64,000 nt of DNA from positions 1-64,000 of the forward strand of contig NZ_JADPVH010000007.1 of assembly GCF_026932795.1 (NCBI RefSeq), written 5' to 3'. The position numbers were made by a program, and so were the translations under genes. Positions 34,501-42,232 of the stretch are shown in pieces. Position 1 is the first letter of the stretch. Each line of letters starts with the position of its first letter. Below the pieces are notes generated by a model. The model was given only the letters and a program-made list of their open reading frames with translations, had not been told where the DNA came from and searched no databases. The DNA is from Paenarthrobacter sp. Z7-10 (GTDB lineage: Bacteria; Actinomycetota; Actinomycetes; Actinomycetales; Micrococcaceae).

Positions 34501-35623
34501 GCCACTGACGGCCCACGGCAAGCTGGATATCCGCGCCCTTCCCGCCGCCGCGCCTTCGAAAGGCGGCGACGGGCGCCCCCCACGCACCCCCAAGGAAAAG
34601 GCGGTGGCCCAGATCTTTGCCGATGTGCTCTCCTTGCCGGTGGTCGGCGTGGACGAGTCGTTCTTCGATTTGGGCGGTCACTCTTTCCTGGCCCAGCCGC
34701 TGATCTCCCGTATAAATGACGCGTTGGGCACTGATCTTCCGGTGCAGTCGCTGTTCCGCGCACCCACCGTGGAGCAGCTGGTGGCCGAGGCGTCCAAGGG
34801 CGCCGGCGAAAGCGTGGCAGCTTCGCTGGAGCGGGTGTTGCCGTTGCGCAGCACGGGCAGCAAGGCGCCGTTGTTCGCAGTGCACCCTGCCTCGGGTGTC
34901 AGCTGGGGTTACGCCGCCATGCTGCGCCGACTGGACAAGGAACGTCCGCTAATCGGATTGCAGATGCCCGGAATGTCTGCGGAGGCTGATGCAGGTATCG
35001 AGGCTGCTACGTTGACTGAGTTCGTCGATGACTACATTTCCCAGCTCAAGAGCGTGCAGCCGCAGGGCCCCTATCATCTGCTCGGTTGGTCCTTTGGTGG
35101 AAACCTGGTGCAGCGGCTGGCGACGCGGCTGCAGGAATGCGGGGATGAGGTGGCGTTCCTGGCGATTCTGGATGCCTACCCGACCAATCAGGAGAGCAAC
35201 AGCGACATTGGTACCGGACCAGCCCTGCTGGCGAGCTATCTGCAAGCGGTGGGCTACCCGGCTCCGGCTGCGGAGGAGCGTATCCTCGATGCTGCACGCG
35301 TACTGGAGATCCTGCGCGAAAACCACAACCCGCTGGGTAACATCCCGTTGGCATCGGTGCAGGCCATGGTGGACAATTTTTCGGTTCTGGCGCGGCTGAT
35401 CCGCACCGCTGAGCTGACGGAGTTCGACGGCGACCTGTACTTTTTCTCCGCCACCGAGCAGGTGCCCCAGGGTAGGCCTGCCGCCGATGCCTGGCAGCCT
35501 TACGTGTCGGGGCGCATCATCGATACACCCGTGGCGGAACGGCACTCGCAGATGCTCAGCGAAAGGGCATTGGACGATATTTCACCAGTCCTCGCCATCC
35601 AACTGAGCGTCGGCACCGAATAA
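31418..35623 (+). CDS. Non-ribosomal peptide synthetase, module 3 with thioesterase (C-A-T-TE)
   Basis: About 1400 residues: C3 (HHIATDGAS near 139), A3 (FTSGSTGRPK near 630, YGPTEAT near 797), T3 (LGGHSFL near 1085) and a C-terminal thioesterase with GWSFGG near 1222, Asp in LDAYP and His in ERHSQM. The A3 code read by hand is DADEAGLVDK, one residue from A1 and A2. The thioesterase would release or cyclise the chain. The frame opens inside the start of the C domain; GTG 31418 has no ribosome site, and the usual AQxR opening motif is poorly preserved, so it is best seen as the continuation of the preceding gene. Total span 24792-35623 is one base short of a whole number of codons. Confidence 0.9.
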   Translation: MGQKPPVRPIAQVRGTRAEQVIGALRAGEANSAISLAVRLTGDLKPDALAAAIDDLVHRHEVLRTIYPATDGTPEQHILNASDVTGILQTPAASSAQELAALVSAGAKQGFDVRTDLPLRAMLIRVDADEWVLHLVMHHIATDGASLAPLARDISTAYSARTGGARALQRPLALQYADFTLWQREMLAVDNPAAGQARVLDTKLEAWRQVLAGLPAELALPADAPRPDDARQQGGQHSFSIPGASAKALASLAGEHNASLFMALHATLAGFLKRIGAGEDVVIGSPTAGRNDPALADLIGFFVNTVPIRLDASNNPSFRELLLRARASVLDAFDKDDVPFERLVSALNPPRKLGRHPVFQTMLTVENTPRAAVELQGVQAMVEPETSTGEAKFDLSFTFRELGGDDGLAATLHYNASMFSPDTVRELVQRLETFIELAVAAPDHPVSRLDILPESELAQLVGATDGTATEAAAPAPETILDAFTHTVAQQSDDTAVVFGPESLTFAQLDADSDRIARRLLVEGVTADDLVSVYLPRSLATITAVFGVLKSGAAYNPIDVDYPAERVSAILTDAAPKVVLTSRAVAAGLDGPLTETGIDSPHVVCLEDLPAAGSGAAGAGTILPRHLAYAMFTSGSTGRPKGVEISHGALANLLASHRTTVLPQAAEGPSHGRTRVAHTTGVGFDASWDPMLWMVDGHELHLIDDELRRNPQGLAGYFAEHNIGAWETTPSYLRQLMREPVFAEILKGREAAGEAAATRTGTPAGTQAPLHLAIGGEAFDAELWQDLASRSSVRAWNLYGPTEATVDSLVAEVGASEVPVLGTPVRSARAYVLDEHLQHVPAGASGELYLAGRGLARGYRGRPDLTAERFAADPFSRSGERMYRTGDIVTRHRDGAIVFRGRNDDQVKIRGFRVELGEIESALRSVPGVREAAVLVVDGTGGTNGTDGAPGADPARLVGYLVAEEAAGADAPRTAGDPDDGDNSAAGAEARTAVQKALEQRVIDAARTQLRSVLPGYMVPSALMAIPQMPLTAHGKLDIRALPAAAPSKGGDGRPPRTPKEKAVAQIFADVLSLPVVGVDESFFDLGGHSFLAQPLISRINDALGTDLPVQSLFRAPTVEQLVAEASKGAGESVAASLERVLPLRSTGSKAPLFAVHPASGVSWGYAAMLRRLDKERPLIGLQMPGMSAEADAGIEAATLTEFVDDYISQLKSVQPQGPYHLLGWSFGGNLVQRLATRLQECGDEVAFLAILDAYPTNQESNSDIGTGPALLASYLQAVGYPAPAAEERILDAARVLEILRENHNPLGNIPLASVQAMVDNFSVLARLIRTAELTEFDGDLYFFSATEQVPQGRPAADAWQPYVSGRIIDTPVAERHSQMLSERALDDISPVLAIQLSVGTE

Positions 35624-35695
35624 ATATTGAAACCAAACATTTACCTGTTAATGGTCTTCGGGTAAAAAGTGAACAAGCAGTCTGGGGAACAATTC

Positions 35696-35905
35696 GTGAC
35701 TAATCCATTTGATGACGCAACAGGAACTTTCCGGGTCCTGGTGAACGACCTGCAGCAGCATTCCCTGTGGCCGTCCTTCGCGGACGTGCCGCAGGGCTGG
35801 GTTTTGGTGTATGGGCCGGATAGCCGGGAAGCGTGCCTGAAGTATGTGTCCAGCAACTGGACCGACATGACTCCGCGCACCGTGGCCGAACTCGCCGCGT
35901 CTTAA
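35696..35905 (+). CDS. mbtH: MbtH-like protein
   Basis: A 69-residue MbtH family protein: [29 protein letters not shown], and the C-terminal [10 protein letters not shown] block. These proteins bind adenylation domains and are often needed for their folding or activity. GTG 35696 is chosen because the family starts with TNPFDD and GGGGAA lies 6 nt upstream; GTG 35669 is possible. It is 72 bp after the NRPS and its stop overlaps the next ATG (TAATG). Confidence 0.96.
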   Translation: MTNPFDDATGTFRVLVNDLQQHSLWPSFADVPQGWVLVYGPDSREACLKYVSSNWTDMTPRTVAELAAS

Positions 35906-36903
35906 TGATCCGGATACGCGGACTAAGTAAGAGCTTCGGCGCATTCAAGGCACTGGACGGACTCGATCTGGACGTTCCGGAGGGCCAGGTGCTGGGACTG
36001 CTGGGACCCAACGGTGCCGGCAAGACCACCACGGTCCGGGTTCTCACCACCCTGCTGCAGCCCGATGCGGGCGAGGCAACCGTGGCCGGGCACTCGGTGC
36101 TGGACGATCCGGACGGCGTCCGGCGTTCCATCGGACTCTCCGGGCAATATGCCGCAGTGGACGAAAAACTGACAGGTTACGAGAATCTGTACATGGTCGG
36201 TCGGCTCTACGGGATGAGCCGCAAAGCCTCCGCCGGACGCGCCTCCGAACTGCTGGACCAGTTCCGGCTCAGCGAGGTGGCAGGAAAACGTGCCGGAGCC
36301 TACTCCGGGGGCATGCGCCGCAGGCTGGATCTGGCGGGCGCCATCGTTGCCCGGCCACCGGTGGTGGTGCTGGACGAACCGACCACGGGCCTGGACCCGC
36401 GGGGCCGGCTGGATACGTGGGAAGTCATTTCCTCGCTGGTCAGTTCCGGCACCACGGTCCTGTTGACCACCCAGTATTTGGAGGAAGCGGACCAACTGGC
36501 GGACAACATTGCCGTGATCGACGCCGGACGGGTCATCGCCAAGGGCACCGCCGATGAGCTCAAGGCCCAAGTCGGATCGGAACGCATCGACGTCGTTCTG
36601 GCAAACCCGGACCACATGCAGGCGGCCGCTGCGCTTGTCTCCTCCACCGCCGGTCCCGGCGCCCGGCTGGAAATAAACCACCAAACCCGGCGCATCAGCG
36701 CGGCGGCTCCCGAAGGGCACCGGATGCTGGTGCGCACGCTCACCGATCTCCAGGAAGCGGGCCTTCCGGTGGTTGAGGCCTCGCTCCGCCGGCCCACCCT
36801 GGACGATGTCTTCCTGCAGCTGACCGGGGAGCGGCCGGACGAACCCGCGCCCGCACCCAGCGACCCCCATGAGCCATCCCGGAAGGAGGCCATCAACGCA
36901 TGA
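35905..36903 (+). CDS. Drr-type ABC transporter ATPase
   Basis: A 332-residue ATP-binding subunit: Walker A GPNGAGKTTT, ABC signature YSGGMRRRLDLAG, Walker B VVVLDEPTTGLD. The long C-terminal part matches daunorubicin-resistance (DrrA) ATPases, which drive export of small hydrophobic products. ATG 35905 overlaps the MbtH stop. With the next gene it forms a two-component exporter, most likely for the NRPS product or for self-protection. Confidence 0.94.
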   Translation: MIRIRGLSKSFGAFKALDGLDLDVPEGQVLGLLGPNGAGKTTTVRVLTTLLQPDAGEATVAGHSVLDDPDGVRRSIGLSGQYAAVDEKLTGYENLYMVGRLYGMSRKASAGRASELLDQFRLSEVAGKRAGAYSGGMRRRLDLAGAIVARPPVVVLDEPTTGLDPRGRLDTWEVISSLVSSGTTVLLTTQYLEEADQLADNIAVIDAGRVIAKGTADELKAQVGSERIDVVLANPDHMQAAAALVSSTAGPGARLEINHQTRRISAAAPEGHRMLVRTLTDLQEAGLPVVEASLRRPTLDDVFLQLTGERPDEPAPAPSDPHEPSRKEAINA

Positions 36904-37700
36904 GTACGATCAATGCGGCCGCCCGTGACAGCTCGGTGATCGCCTGGCGCAACCTGCGCAATGTCCTCCGCACCCCCGGTGCCATGGTCACAAGCCTGGT
37001 GCAGCCGATCATGTTCGTGCTGCTGCTTGCCTTCGTTTTTGGCGGAACCTTGGGCGGGGCCCAGTATCGAATGTTCCTCATCGGCGGCATCCTTGCCCAA
37101 ACCCTGACCTTTAACGCCTCCTTCACCGCTGTCTACCTGGCCAAGGACCTGCAACTTGGACTGATCGACAGGTTCCGTTCGTTGCCGATGTCCCGCGGGG
37201 CAGTGATCCTGGGACGCGTCTGCGCCGATCTGGCCACAAGCCTGATCTCCATTGCGGTGACCCTGCTGTGCGGCCTGGCCATTGGTTGGCGGATCAGCAA
37301 CGGGCCGGGTCCAGCCCTGCTGGCCCTGGGGTTGCTGCTGCTGTTCACCTTTTCCGTCTCCTGGGTGGGCGCTGTGATCGCCCTCACCGCACGCAGCGTA
37401 GAGGTGGCCCAAAGCCTGGGACTGATCTGGCTCTTCCCTGTCACCTTCATCTCCGGGGCGTTCGTTTCGGTGCAGTCCATGCCCGGACCGCTGCGCGCCA
37501 TCGCGGAATGGAACCCGGTCACAGCGGTGGCCACTTCCGTCCGCCGGCTCTTCGGTAACCGGGCGCCGGAGGGATTCGCAGCCCCCACTGGATGGCCGGC
37601 GGACAATGCACTGCTCTATGCGTTCCTGTGCTGCCTGGCCATCATCGCCGTGTTCGCGCCGCTGGCCATCGGCCAGTACCGCCGGATCAGCAAACGGTGA
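36900..37700 (+). CDS. Drr-type ABC transporter permease
   Basis: A 266-residue ABC-2 membrane subunit with six hydrophobic segments and the family signature region (LIDRFRSLPMSRGAVILGR, then GAFVSVQSMPGPLRAIAEWN). ATGA overlap (36900-36903) with the ATPase gene. Its own stop overlaps the PPTase GTG start by 4 nt, so the whole exporter-PPTase block is translationally coupled. Confidence 0.94.
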   Translation: MSTINAAARDSSVIAWRNLRNVLRTPGAMVTSLVQPIMFVLLLAFVFGGTLGGAQYRMFLIGGILAQTLTFNASFTAVYLAKDLQLGLIDRFRSLPMSRGAVILGRVCADLATSLISIAVTLLCGLAIGWRISNGPGPALLALGLLLLFTFSVSWVGAVIALTARSVEVAQSLGLIWLFPVTFISGAFVSVQSMPGPLRAIAEWNPVTAVATSVRRLFGNRAPEGFAAPTGWPADNALLYAFLCCLAIIAVFAPLAIGQYRRISKR

Positions 37701-38530
37701 GCCCGTCCGGTGCCGGCCACCGGGTGGAGTACCTGATCACAACCGTATCCAAGTTCGACGCTGCCGCTCCCGCTTCCACCCTGGCGCCGCTGCTGCCGGA
37801 GTCCGAACACAGCGCGGCGGCGCGCTTCCGGCAGGCCCGGGACGGCCAGGCGTACACCGCGGCACACGTGCTGTTCCGTTTGATGGCCGCCCGCTGGCTG
37901 GGCACTGATCCCGGGCGGGCAGCGGAGCTGGAGGTGAAACGGCACTGCCGCAGCTGCGGTGGTGCGCACGGTAAACCGAGGATCGACGGCGTTGAATTGA
38001 GCCTGTCACGCTCCTCCGATGCGGTGATGGTCGCCGCCGCCCCGGCTGGTTGTGCCATTGGTGCGGATCTTGAACGGATCCCAGCGGAGCTTTTCGCGGG
38101 TTTCGATAACTTTGCCCTCAGCACCGCCGAGCTGGCATCCGTGTCCCACTCCGACATTTCCGGCCGAATCCGCTTGTGGGTGGCTAAGGAGGCCGCGCTG
38201 AAGGCCACCAGCCATGGCTTGGCCCTGGATCCACACACGCTCAGCATCGAACCTACAAGCTGTGGGACCGCCAGCACCGTTTTGACCGGCCACCTGCCGA
38301 CCGGCATTGAGCCAACCGTCGCTAAGGCAACCGGCACTGAGCCAACCGTCGCACCGGAACCCTGGACCGCCGTCGTGCGCTGCACTGCCACGAAGGAACT
38401 GGACGGAACAAACATCGCTTGGCTTCCGGCACCCGACGGATATCTGGCGGCTCTGGCCACGGCCGGAACACCTGCCGTCACACGTCTCGATTTGGCGGAG
38501 CTGATGCCGGTGCTCACGCGCGCCGGCTGA
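37697..38530 (+). CDS. Sfp-type 4'-phosphopantetheinyl transferase
   Basis: A 277-residue enzyme that attaches the phosphopantetheine arm of coenzyme A to carrier domains, here presumably the three T domains of the NRPS. The signatures are IGADLERI (GxDxE) and LWVAKEAALKA (WxxKEA). GTG 37697 overlaps the permease stop (GTGA); longer frames from 37592 are shadows. The segment after residue 195 has a repeated TGIEPTVAKATGTEPTVA stretch that is absent from typical family members. Convergent with topoisomerase IB, 26 bp apart. Confidence 0.93.
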   Translation: MSPSGAGHRVEYLITTVSKFDAAAPASTLAPLLPESEHSAAARFRQARDGQAYTAAHVLFRLMAARWLGTDPGRAAELEVKRHCRSCGGAHGKPRIDGVELSLSRSSDAVMVAAAPAGCAIGADLERIPAELFAGFDNFALSTAELASVSHSDISGRIRLWVAKEAALKATSHGLALDPHTLSIEPTSCGTASTVLTGHLPTGIEPTVAKATGTEPTVAPEPWTAVVRCTATKELDGTNIAWLPAPDGYLAALATAGTPAVTRLDLAELMPVLTRAG

Positions 38531-38556
38531 ATCCGGCGTCCTAACGTAACAGTGGC

Positions 38557-39558
38557 TCAGGCGCTTTCCCGGCGCAGCTCCACCACATCGCCCTCGCGGT
38601 ACAACAGGGCACGCAGTTCGGACTCCACCGAATCAGACCGGCGCGGATCGATGGTCTCGCCGGAGCTGAAATGGTCCAGCAGGCGCGGATCCACATAACT
38701 TTTTCGCGCGATGGATGGAGTGTTGCCCAGCACCGCCGCGGTCTGCCGCATCGCCTCCGCGATCGCTGCTTTGCGTGCCCCAACCGTGTGCTGCGGCCCA
38801 CTGCGCGCCAGCGACACCGCCGCGGCGGCTGTGCCCCGCAGGGTGCGGAAATCCTTGGCGGTGAAATCTCCGCCGGTGCGTTCCTTCACATAGTCGTTGA
38901 TGTCCGCGCTGGTTACCGGATGCCAGCGCCGGCCATCCTTGTAGGCCAGCAGCCGTGCGTGCGGGCCGCGGCGTTTGAGGACACGCACCAGGGTTGCTAG
39001 GTCGGTGTCGCTGAGCTGCGAGGACCAGGTCTTGCCGCTCTTGGCCGGAAAGCTCAGCTGCAGCTCGCCGTCGTGGATTTTGACATGGGCGCCAAGCAAG
39101 GTGGCCAGACCGCGGCTGCCGTTTTCGTTCGTATACCGTTCGGACCCCACCCGCAGCGAACCGCTGTCCAGCATCCGGAAGGCCGCGGCGAGCACCCGCT
39201 CGCGGCTGACCCCGTCGCTGCGCAGATCCAGGGTGACCTGCCTCCGTGCGGCGGGCAGCGATTCGGCGAGCTGCAGTGCCCGGTCGAACTTCAGCCGGTC
39301 CTTTTTCTCCCGCCAGCCCGGATGATAAATGTATTGGCGGCGGCCCACGGCGTCGGTTCCGATCGCCTGAATATGGCCGTTGTCATAGGGGGCAATCCAG
39401 ACATCCGTCCATGCGGGCGGAATGCCGACTCCCTCCAAACGCTCGCGCACCGGACCGGGGGGCAGGGTGGACCCGTCAAGATCCCGGTAGCTGAAACCGC
39501 TGCCGGCCTTGATGCGGCGATAGCCATGGCCGGAGGCGTTGCTGTGTCGAAGCCTCAT
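38557..39558 (-). CDS. DNA topoisomerase IB (poxvirus-like)
   Basis: A 333-residue enzyme that relaxes supercoils by a transient 3'-phosphotyrosine link. The catalytic set is visible: Arg in RYTNENGSRG, Lys in FPAKSGK, Arg in KDFRTLRG, and the nucleophile Tyr in ARKSYVDPRLL. The N-terminal domain (to about residue 85) matches the viral-type small enzymes seen in many actinobacteria. AAGGGG precedes ATG. It is not part of the NRPS operon, being on the other strand. Confidence 0.94.
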   Translation of the reverse strand: MRLRHSNASGHGYRRIKAGSGFSYRDLDGSTLPPGPVRERLEGVGIPPAWTDVWIAPYDNGHIQAIGTDAVGRRQYIYHPGWREKKDRLKFDRALQLAESLPAARRQVTLDLRSDGVSRERVLAAAFRMLDSGSLRVGSERYTNENGSRGLATLLGAHVKIHDGELQLSFPAKSGKTWSSQLSDTDLATLVRVLKRRGPHARLLAYKDGRRWHPVTSADINDYVKERTGGDFTAKDFRTLRGTAAAAVSLARSGPQHTVGARKAAIAEAMRQTAAVLGNTPSIARKSYVDPRLLDHFSSGETIDPRRSDSVESELRALLYREGDVVELRRESA

Positions 39559-39672
39559 AGACAGACCCCTTGCTCTCGGTGGCGGCTGGCGAGGACCGCT
39601 CCCCCCGCCGGCCGACTGCTTGTGACCATGGTAAGCCTGCTGTTCAATTGGAGTGCGATCCGCGCGACCCCC

Positions 39673-39969
39673 TCAGCGTCGTTGACTGGCCGTTCGAAAC
39701 CCCGACCAGAAGGCCAAGACCAGCAAGCCCACCCCGGTGAGGGCAATGCCGATCCGAGCGGAGCCGGGCAAAAACACCAGATCGCCGGAGAGGAAGGCCG
39801 CGTCGGTGAGCGGGGCATAGGCGAACCAGCCAAATGATTCCTGCTGGCCGGCAGAAAACATGAGTCCAAGCCCCAGTGCGCTGAGCAGAACCGCGACGAC
39901 GGGAACCACTATACGGACCACCCGTTTGCCCTTGATGCTCCCGCGGTTCAGCTCGTCATTCGTGCCCAT
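39673..39969 (-). CDS. Small two-helix membrane protein
   Basis: A 98-residue protein with two hydrophobic segments (VVRIVVPVVAVLLSALGLGL, and ARIGIALTGVGLLVLAFWSG), a basic N-terminal end and a short Gln/Arg tail. No known family is recognised. I prefer ATG 39969 because a TAGAGT -10 (39976-39981) lies 6 nt upstream; ATG 39975 in the same frame is the alternative. It lies alone between topoisomerase IB and the divergent GNAT gene. Confidence 0.6.
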   Translation of the reverse strand: MGTNDELNRGSIKGKRVVRIVVPVVAVLLSALGLGLMFSAGQQESFGWFAYAPLTDAAFLSGDLVFLPGSARIGIALTGVGLLVLAFWSGFRTASQRR

Positions 39970-39975
39970 GGTCAT

Positions 39976-39981
39976 ACTCTA
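39976..39981 (-). promoter_or_regulatory. -10 of a leaderless promoter (small membrane protein)
   Basis: TAGAGT on the minus strand, 6 nt before ATG 39969, with CTGACG 16 bp further up as a fair -35. Confidence 0.5.
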
Positions 39982-40094
39982 GCCCAACCGTTTTTCCCGT
40001 CAGACGAATGGTGCGGCGGCTTTATGCGCCGCGGGCCCGGAAGTAATCATTGCCACTCATCCTGGTTCGGCTGCCCCCACCGAACGGCGGCCGA

Positions 40095-40100
40095 TATAGT
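40095..40100 (+). promoter_or_regulatory. -10 of a leaderless promoter (GNAT gene)
   Basis: TATAGT ends 6 nt before ATG 40107; the spacing matches the PucR promoter exactly. No Shine-Dalgarno is present. Confidence 0.5.
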
Positions 40101-40106
40101 TACCCG

Positions 40107-40643
40107 ATGACCTCACTCGCCGTCCCGCACACCCGATTCCATGCCTCCTGGCTGGCCGGCACCTCGGAGTTCGACGGAGCCCATCTGGACGGTGCCGGAC
40201 TTGCCGAGGACTATTCCCTCGATGCCTTGCGCGCCGCGGAGCCCTTTCGTCAATTCGTTGACGCTCTGGTGGCCGACGCGCTGCCCGCAACCAAACGCCC
40301 CGCGGGTTACGTTCCCTGCACCTACCGCTGGATCGTCGACGGCGAAACTTTTCTGGGCTCGCTCGCGATCCGACACGAACTCAACGACTTCCTGCTCGAA
40401 GAGGGCGGCCACATCGGCTACTCCGTCCGACCCTCCGCCAGGCGTCGGGGCCACGCACGCCAGGCGCTTAGCCAGGCACTGCCGCTGGCGCGCGGCCACG
40501 GGATGGAAAGGGTCCTGATCACCTGCGATGAGGACAACATCGGCTCCCGCGCGACGATCGAGGGGAACGGGGGCATTTGGGAGGACAGCCGCAATGGCAA
40601 ACGCCGCTACTGGATAGACCTCGCCGCGTCGACCGCCGCCTGA
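40107..40643 (+). CDS. GNAT-family N-acetyltransferase
   Basis: A 178-residue acetyltransferase. The acetyl-CoA site is visible as IGYSVRPSARRRGHARQAL, followed by VLITCDEDNIGSRATIEGNG, the pattern of the RimJ/RimL-like YesJ branch. The acceptor substrate is unknown. ATG 40107 is fixed by a promoter-like TATAGT 6 nt upstream; an in-frame extension to 40050 crosses that promoter and is rejected. It converges on the second ferredoxin reductase with 17 bp between stops. Confidence 0.88.
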   Translation: MTSLAVPHTRFHASWLAGTSEFDGAHLDGAGLAEDYSLDALRAAEPFRQFVDALVADALPATKRPAGYVPCTYRWIVDGETFLGSLAIRHELNDFLLEEGGHIGYSVRPSARRRGHARQALSQALPLARGHGMERVLITCDEDNIGSRATIEGNGGIWEDSRNGKRRYWIDLAASTAA

Positions 40644-40660
40644 GTCCCCGCTCCCCGCAT

Positions 40661-42151
40661 TCAGACTTCCACCACGGTCCCAGACGAAATGGCCACCATG
40701 CTCTCCCGCGGAACCACTTTCACCCGCTCGCGTCCTACCGGGCCAGCCGCGGTAGCGGCAGCACCGAGCGAGAGTTCGTGGGCATCCAGCTCCAGCCATC
40801 CTTGCCAGGTTGTGTAAGCCACGCCGCGTCCGCCGAGCAGTTCGACGACGGTGTCGGGAGCCTCGGTGCGGTCAACCTCACCGGGCCGCGGCGCGTCCAG
40901 CGCCCCGTGAGCCACGACGGCCGCCCGCTGGTCCAGATCTTCGAGCAGGCCCGTGATGGTCTCGAGCGCGTCGCCCTTGGTATGCCCAATCAGGCCCACG
41001 GGTCCGCGTTTAATCCAGCCGGTGGCATACAGCCCCTGCACAGGCGTCCCGTCCGCACCCAACACGCGTCCGCCGTCGTTCGGTATGACACCGCGCTGAT
41101 GATCAAACTCCAACTCCGGAAGCGCGGAGCCGAAGTACCCCACCGACCGGTAGACGGCTTGGACCGGATAGTCCACGAATGCGCCGGTGCCACGCGCGTT
41201 GCCCGTGCCATCCAGCTCGGTGCGCTCAAACCGGATCCCGGCCACCCAACCACTGTCCGCGCCGACGCCCCGGAGAATTTCCACCGGATTGTGCAGGAAG
41301 TGCAGGTGCAGCCGCCGCGGCGCACCGGGACGCGTCGCCGCAGGACCCTTCGCATCGTCGTCGTCCTCCTCCGCCAGCCAGTTGGTGAGCGTGCTGACCA
41401 TGGTCCGCGTCTGGTTGTTGGTGCGGATCGCCTCGTCCGAGGCTGCGTCGAACTCGAAGTCCTCCGGGTAGAGCACTATATCCACATCCTTGGCGTGCGC
41501 AAGCTCCCGCAGTTCCAGCGGCGTGAACTTCACCTGGGCCGGTCCACGGCGGCCAAAAACGTGCACGTCAGTCACCGCCGAGTCCTTCAGTGCCAGGTAG
41601 ACGTTGTCGGGGATCTCGGTTACCAACAGGTCATCGGCGTGCTTGGAGAGCACCCGCGCCACGTCCAGGGCCACATTGCCGTTGCCGATGACAGCAACCT
41701 CCGCCGCGTGCAGCGGCCACTCCCGGGGCACGTCTGGATGCCCGTCATACCAGGAGACAAAGTCGGCGCCGCCGAAGGAGCCCTCCAACTCGACGCCCGG
41801 AATGTTCAGGTCCGCGCCCTTGCTGGCGCCGGTCGCGAAGATGATGGCATCATAGTGCCTGCGCAGATCGGTCAGCGAGAGGTCCGTGCCGTAGTCCACG
41901 TTGCCGAAGAACCGGATGTCGCCGCGGTCCAGCACCTTGTGCAGGGCAGTCACGATGCCCTTGATCCGCGGATGGTCGGGCGCCACGCCATAACGGATCA
42001 GCCCATACGGCGCGGGATAGCGGTCAAACAGATCAATGCTGAGCGTCACGGCGCCACTGATCACCGGCTCGCTCTTCGTCAGCAGGTCCGCGGCATACAC
42101 ACCGGCAGGCCCTGCACCGATCACAGCTACCCGCAGCTTGGTTGTCGACAC
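40661..42151 (-). CDS. fprA: Ferredoxin-NADP+ reductase, adrenodoxin-reductase type (copy 2)
   Basis: A 496-residue paralogue of the enzyme at 9724-11262, with the same FAD motif (VAVIGAGPAGVYAA), NADP motif (VIGNGNVALDVAR) and APYGLIRYGVAPDHP block; long stretches are identical. It differs in a shorter C-terminal tail without GDGGT repeats and a different loop near residue 270. GAAGGAG precedes GTG 42151. Its place downstream of cysG and the sulfur genes suggests it feeds reduced ferredoxin to the sulfite reductase; this is context-based. Confidence 0.93.
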   Translation of the reverse strand: MSTTKLRVAVIGAGPAGVYAADLLTKSEPVISGAVTLSIDLFDRYPAPYGLIRYGVAPDHPRIKGIVTALHKVLDRGDIRFFGNVDYGTDLSLTDLRRHYDAIIFATGASKGADLNIPGVELEGSFGGADFVSWYDGHPDVPREWPLHAAEVAVIGNGNVALDVARVLSKHADDLLVTEIPDNVYLALKDSAVTDVHVFGRRGPAQVKFTPLELRELAHAKDVDIVLYPEDFEFDAASDEAIRTNNQTRTMVSTLTNWLAEEDDDDAKGPAATRPGAPRRLHLHFLHNPVEILRGVGADSGWVAGIRFERTELDGTGNARGTGAFVDYPVQAVYRSVGYFGSALPELEFDHQRGVIPNDGGRVLGADGTPVQGLYATGWIKRGPVGLIGHTKGDALETITGLLEDLDQRAAVVAHGALDAPRPGEVDRTEAPDTVVELLGGRGVAYTTWQGWLELDAHELSLGAAATAAGPVGRERVKVVPRESMVAISSGTVVEV

Positions 42152-42196
42152 GATCGTGCTCCTTCGTCATCTTCTTTTTGGATCGAGTGAGTAATT

Positions 42197-42226
42197 CGTG
42201 CGCGATACGGGGCTGCATCGCGCACG
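42197..42226 (-). terminator. Hairpin between cysG and fprA copy 2
   Basis: CGTGCGCGAT (42197-42206) pairs with ATCGCGCACG (42217-42226) around a 10-nt loop, 7 bp after the cysG stop. It can act as a terminator or attenuator between the two genes. Confidence 0.6.
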
Positions 42227-42232
42227 GAGTGC

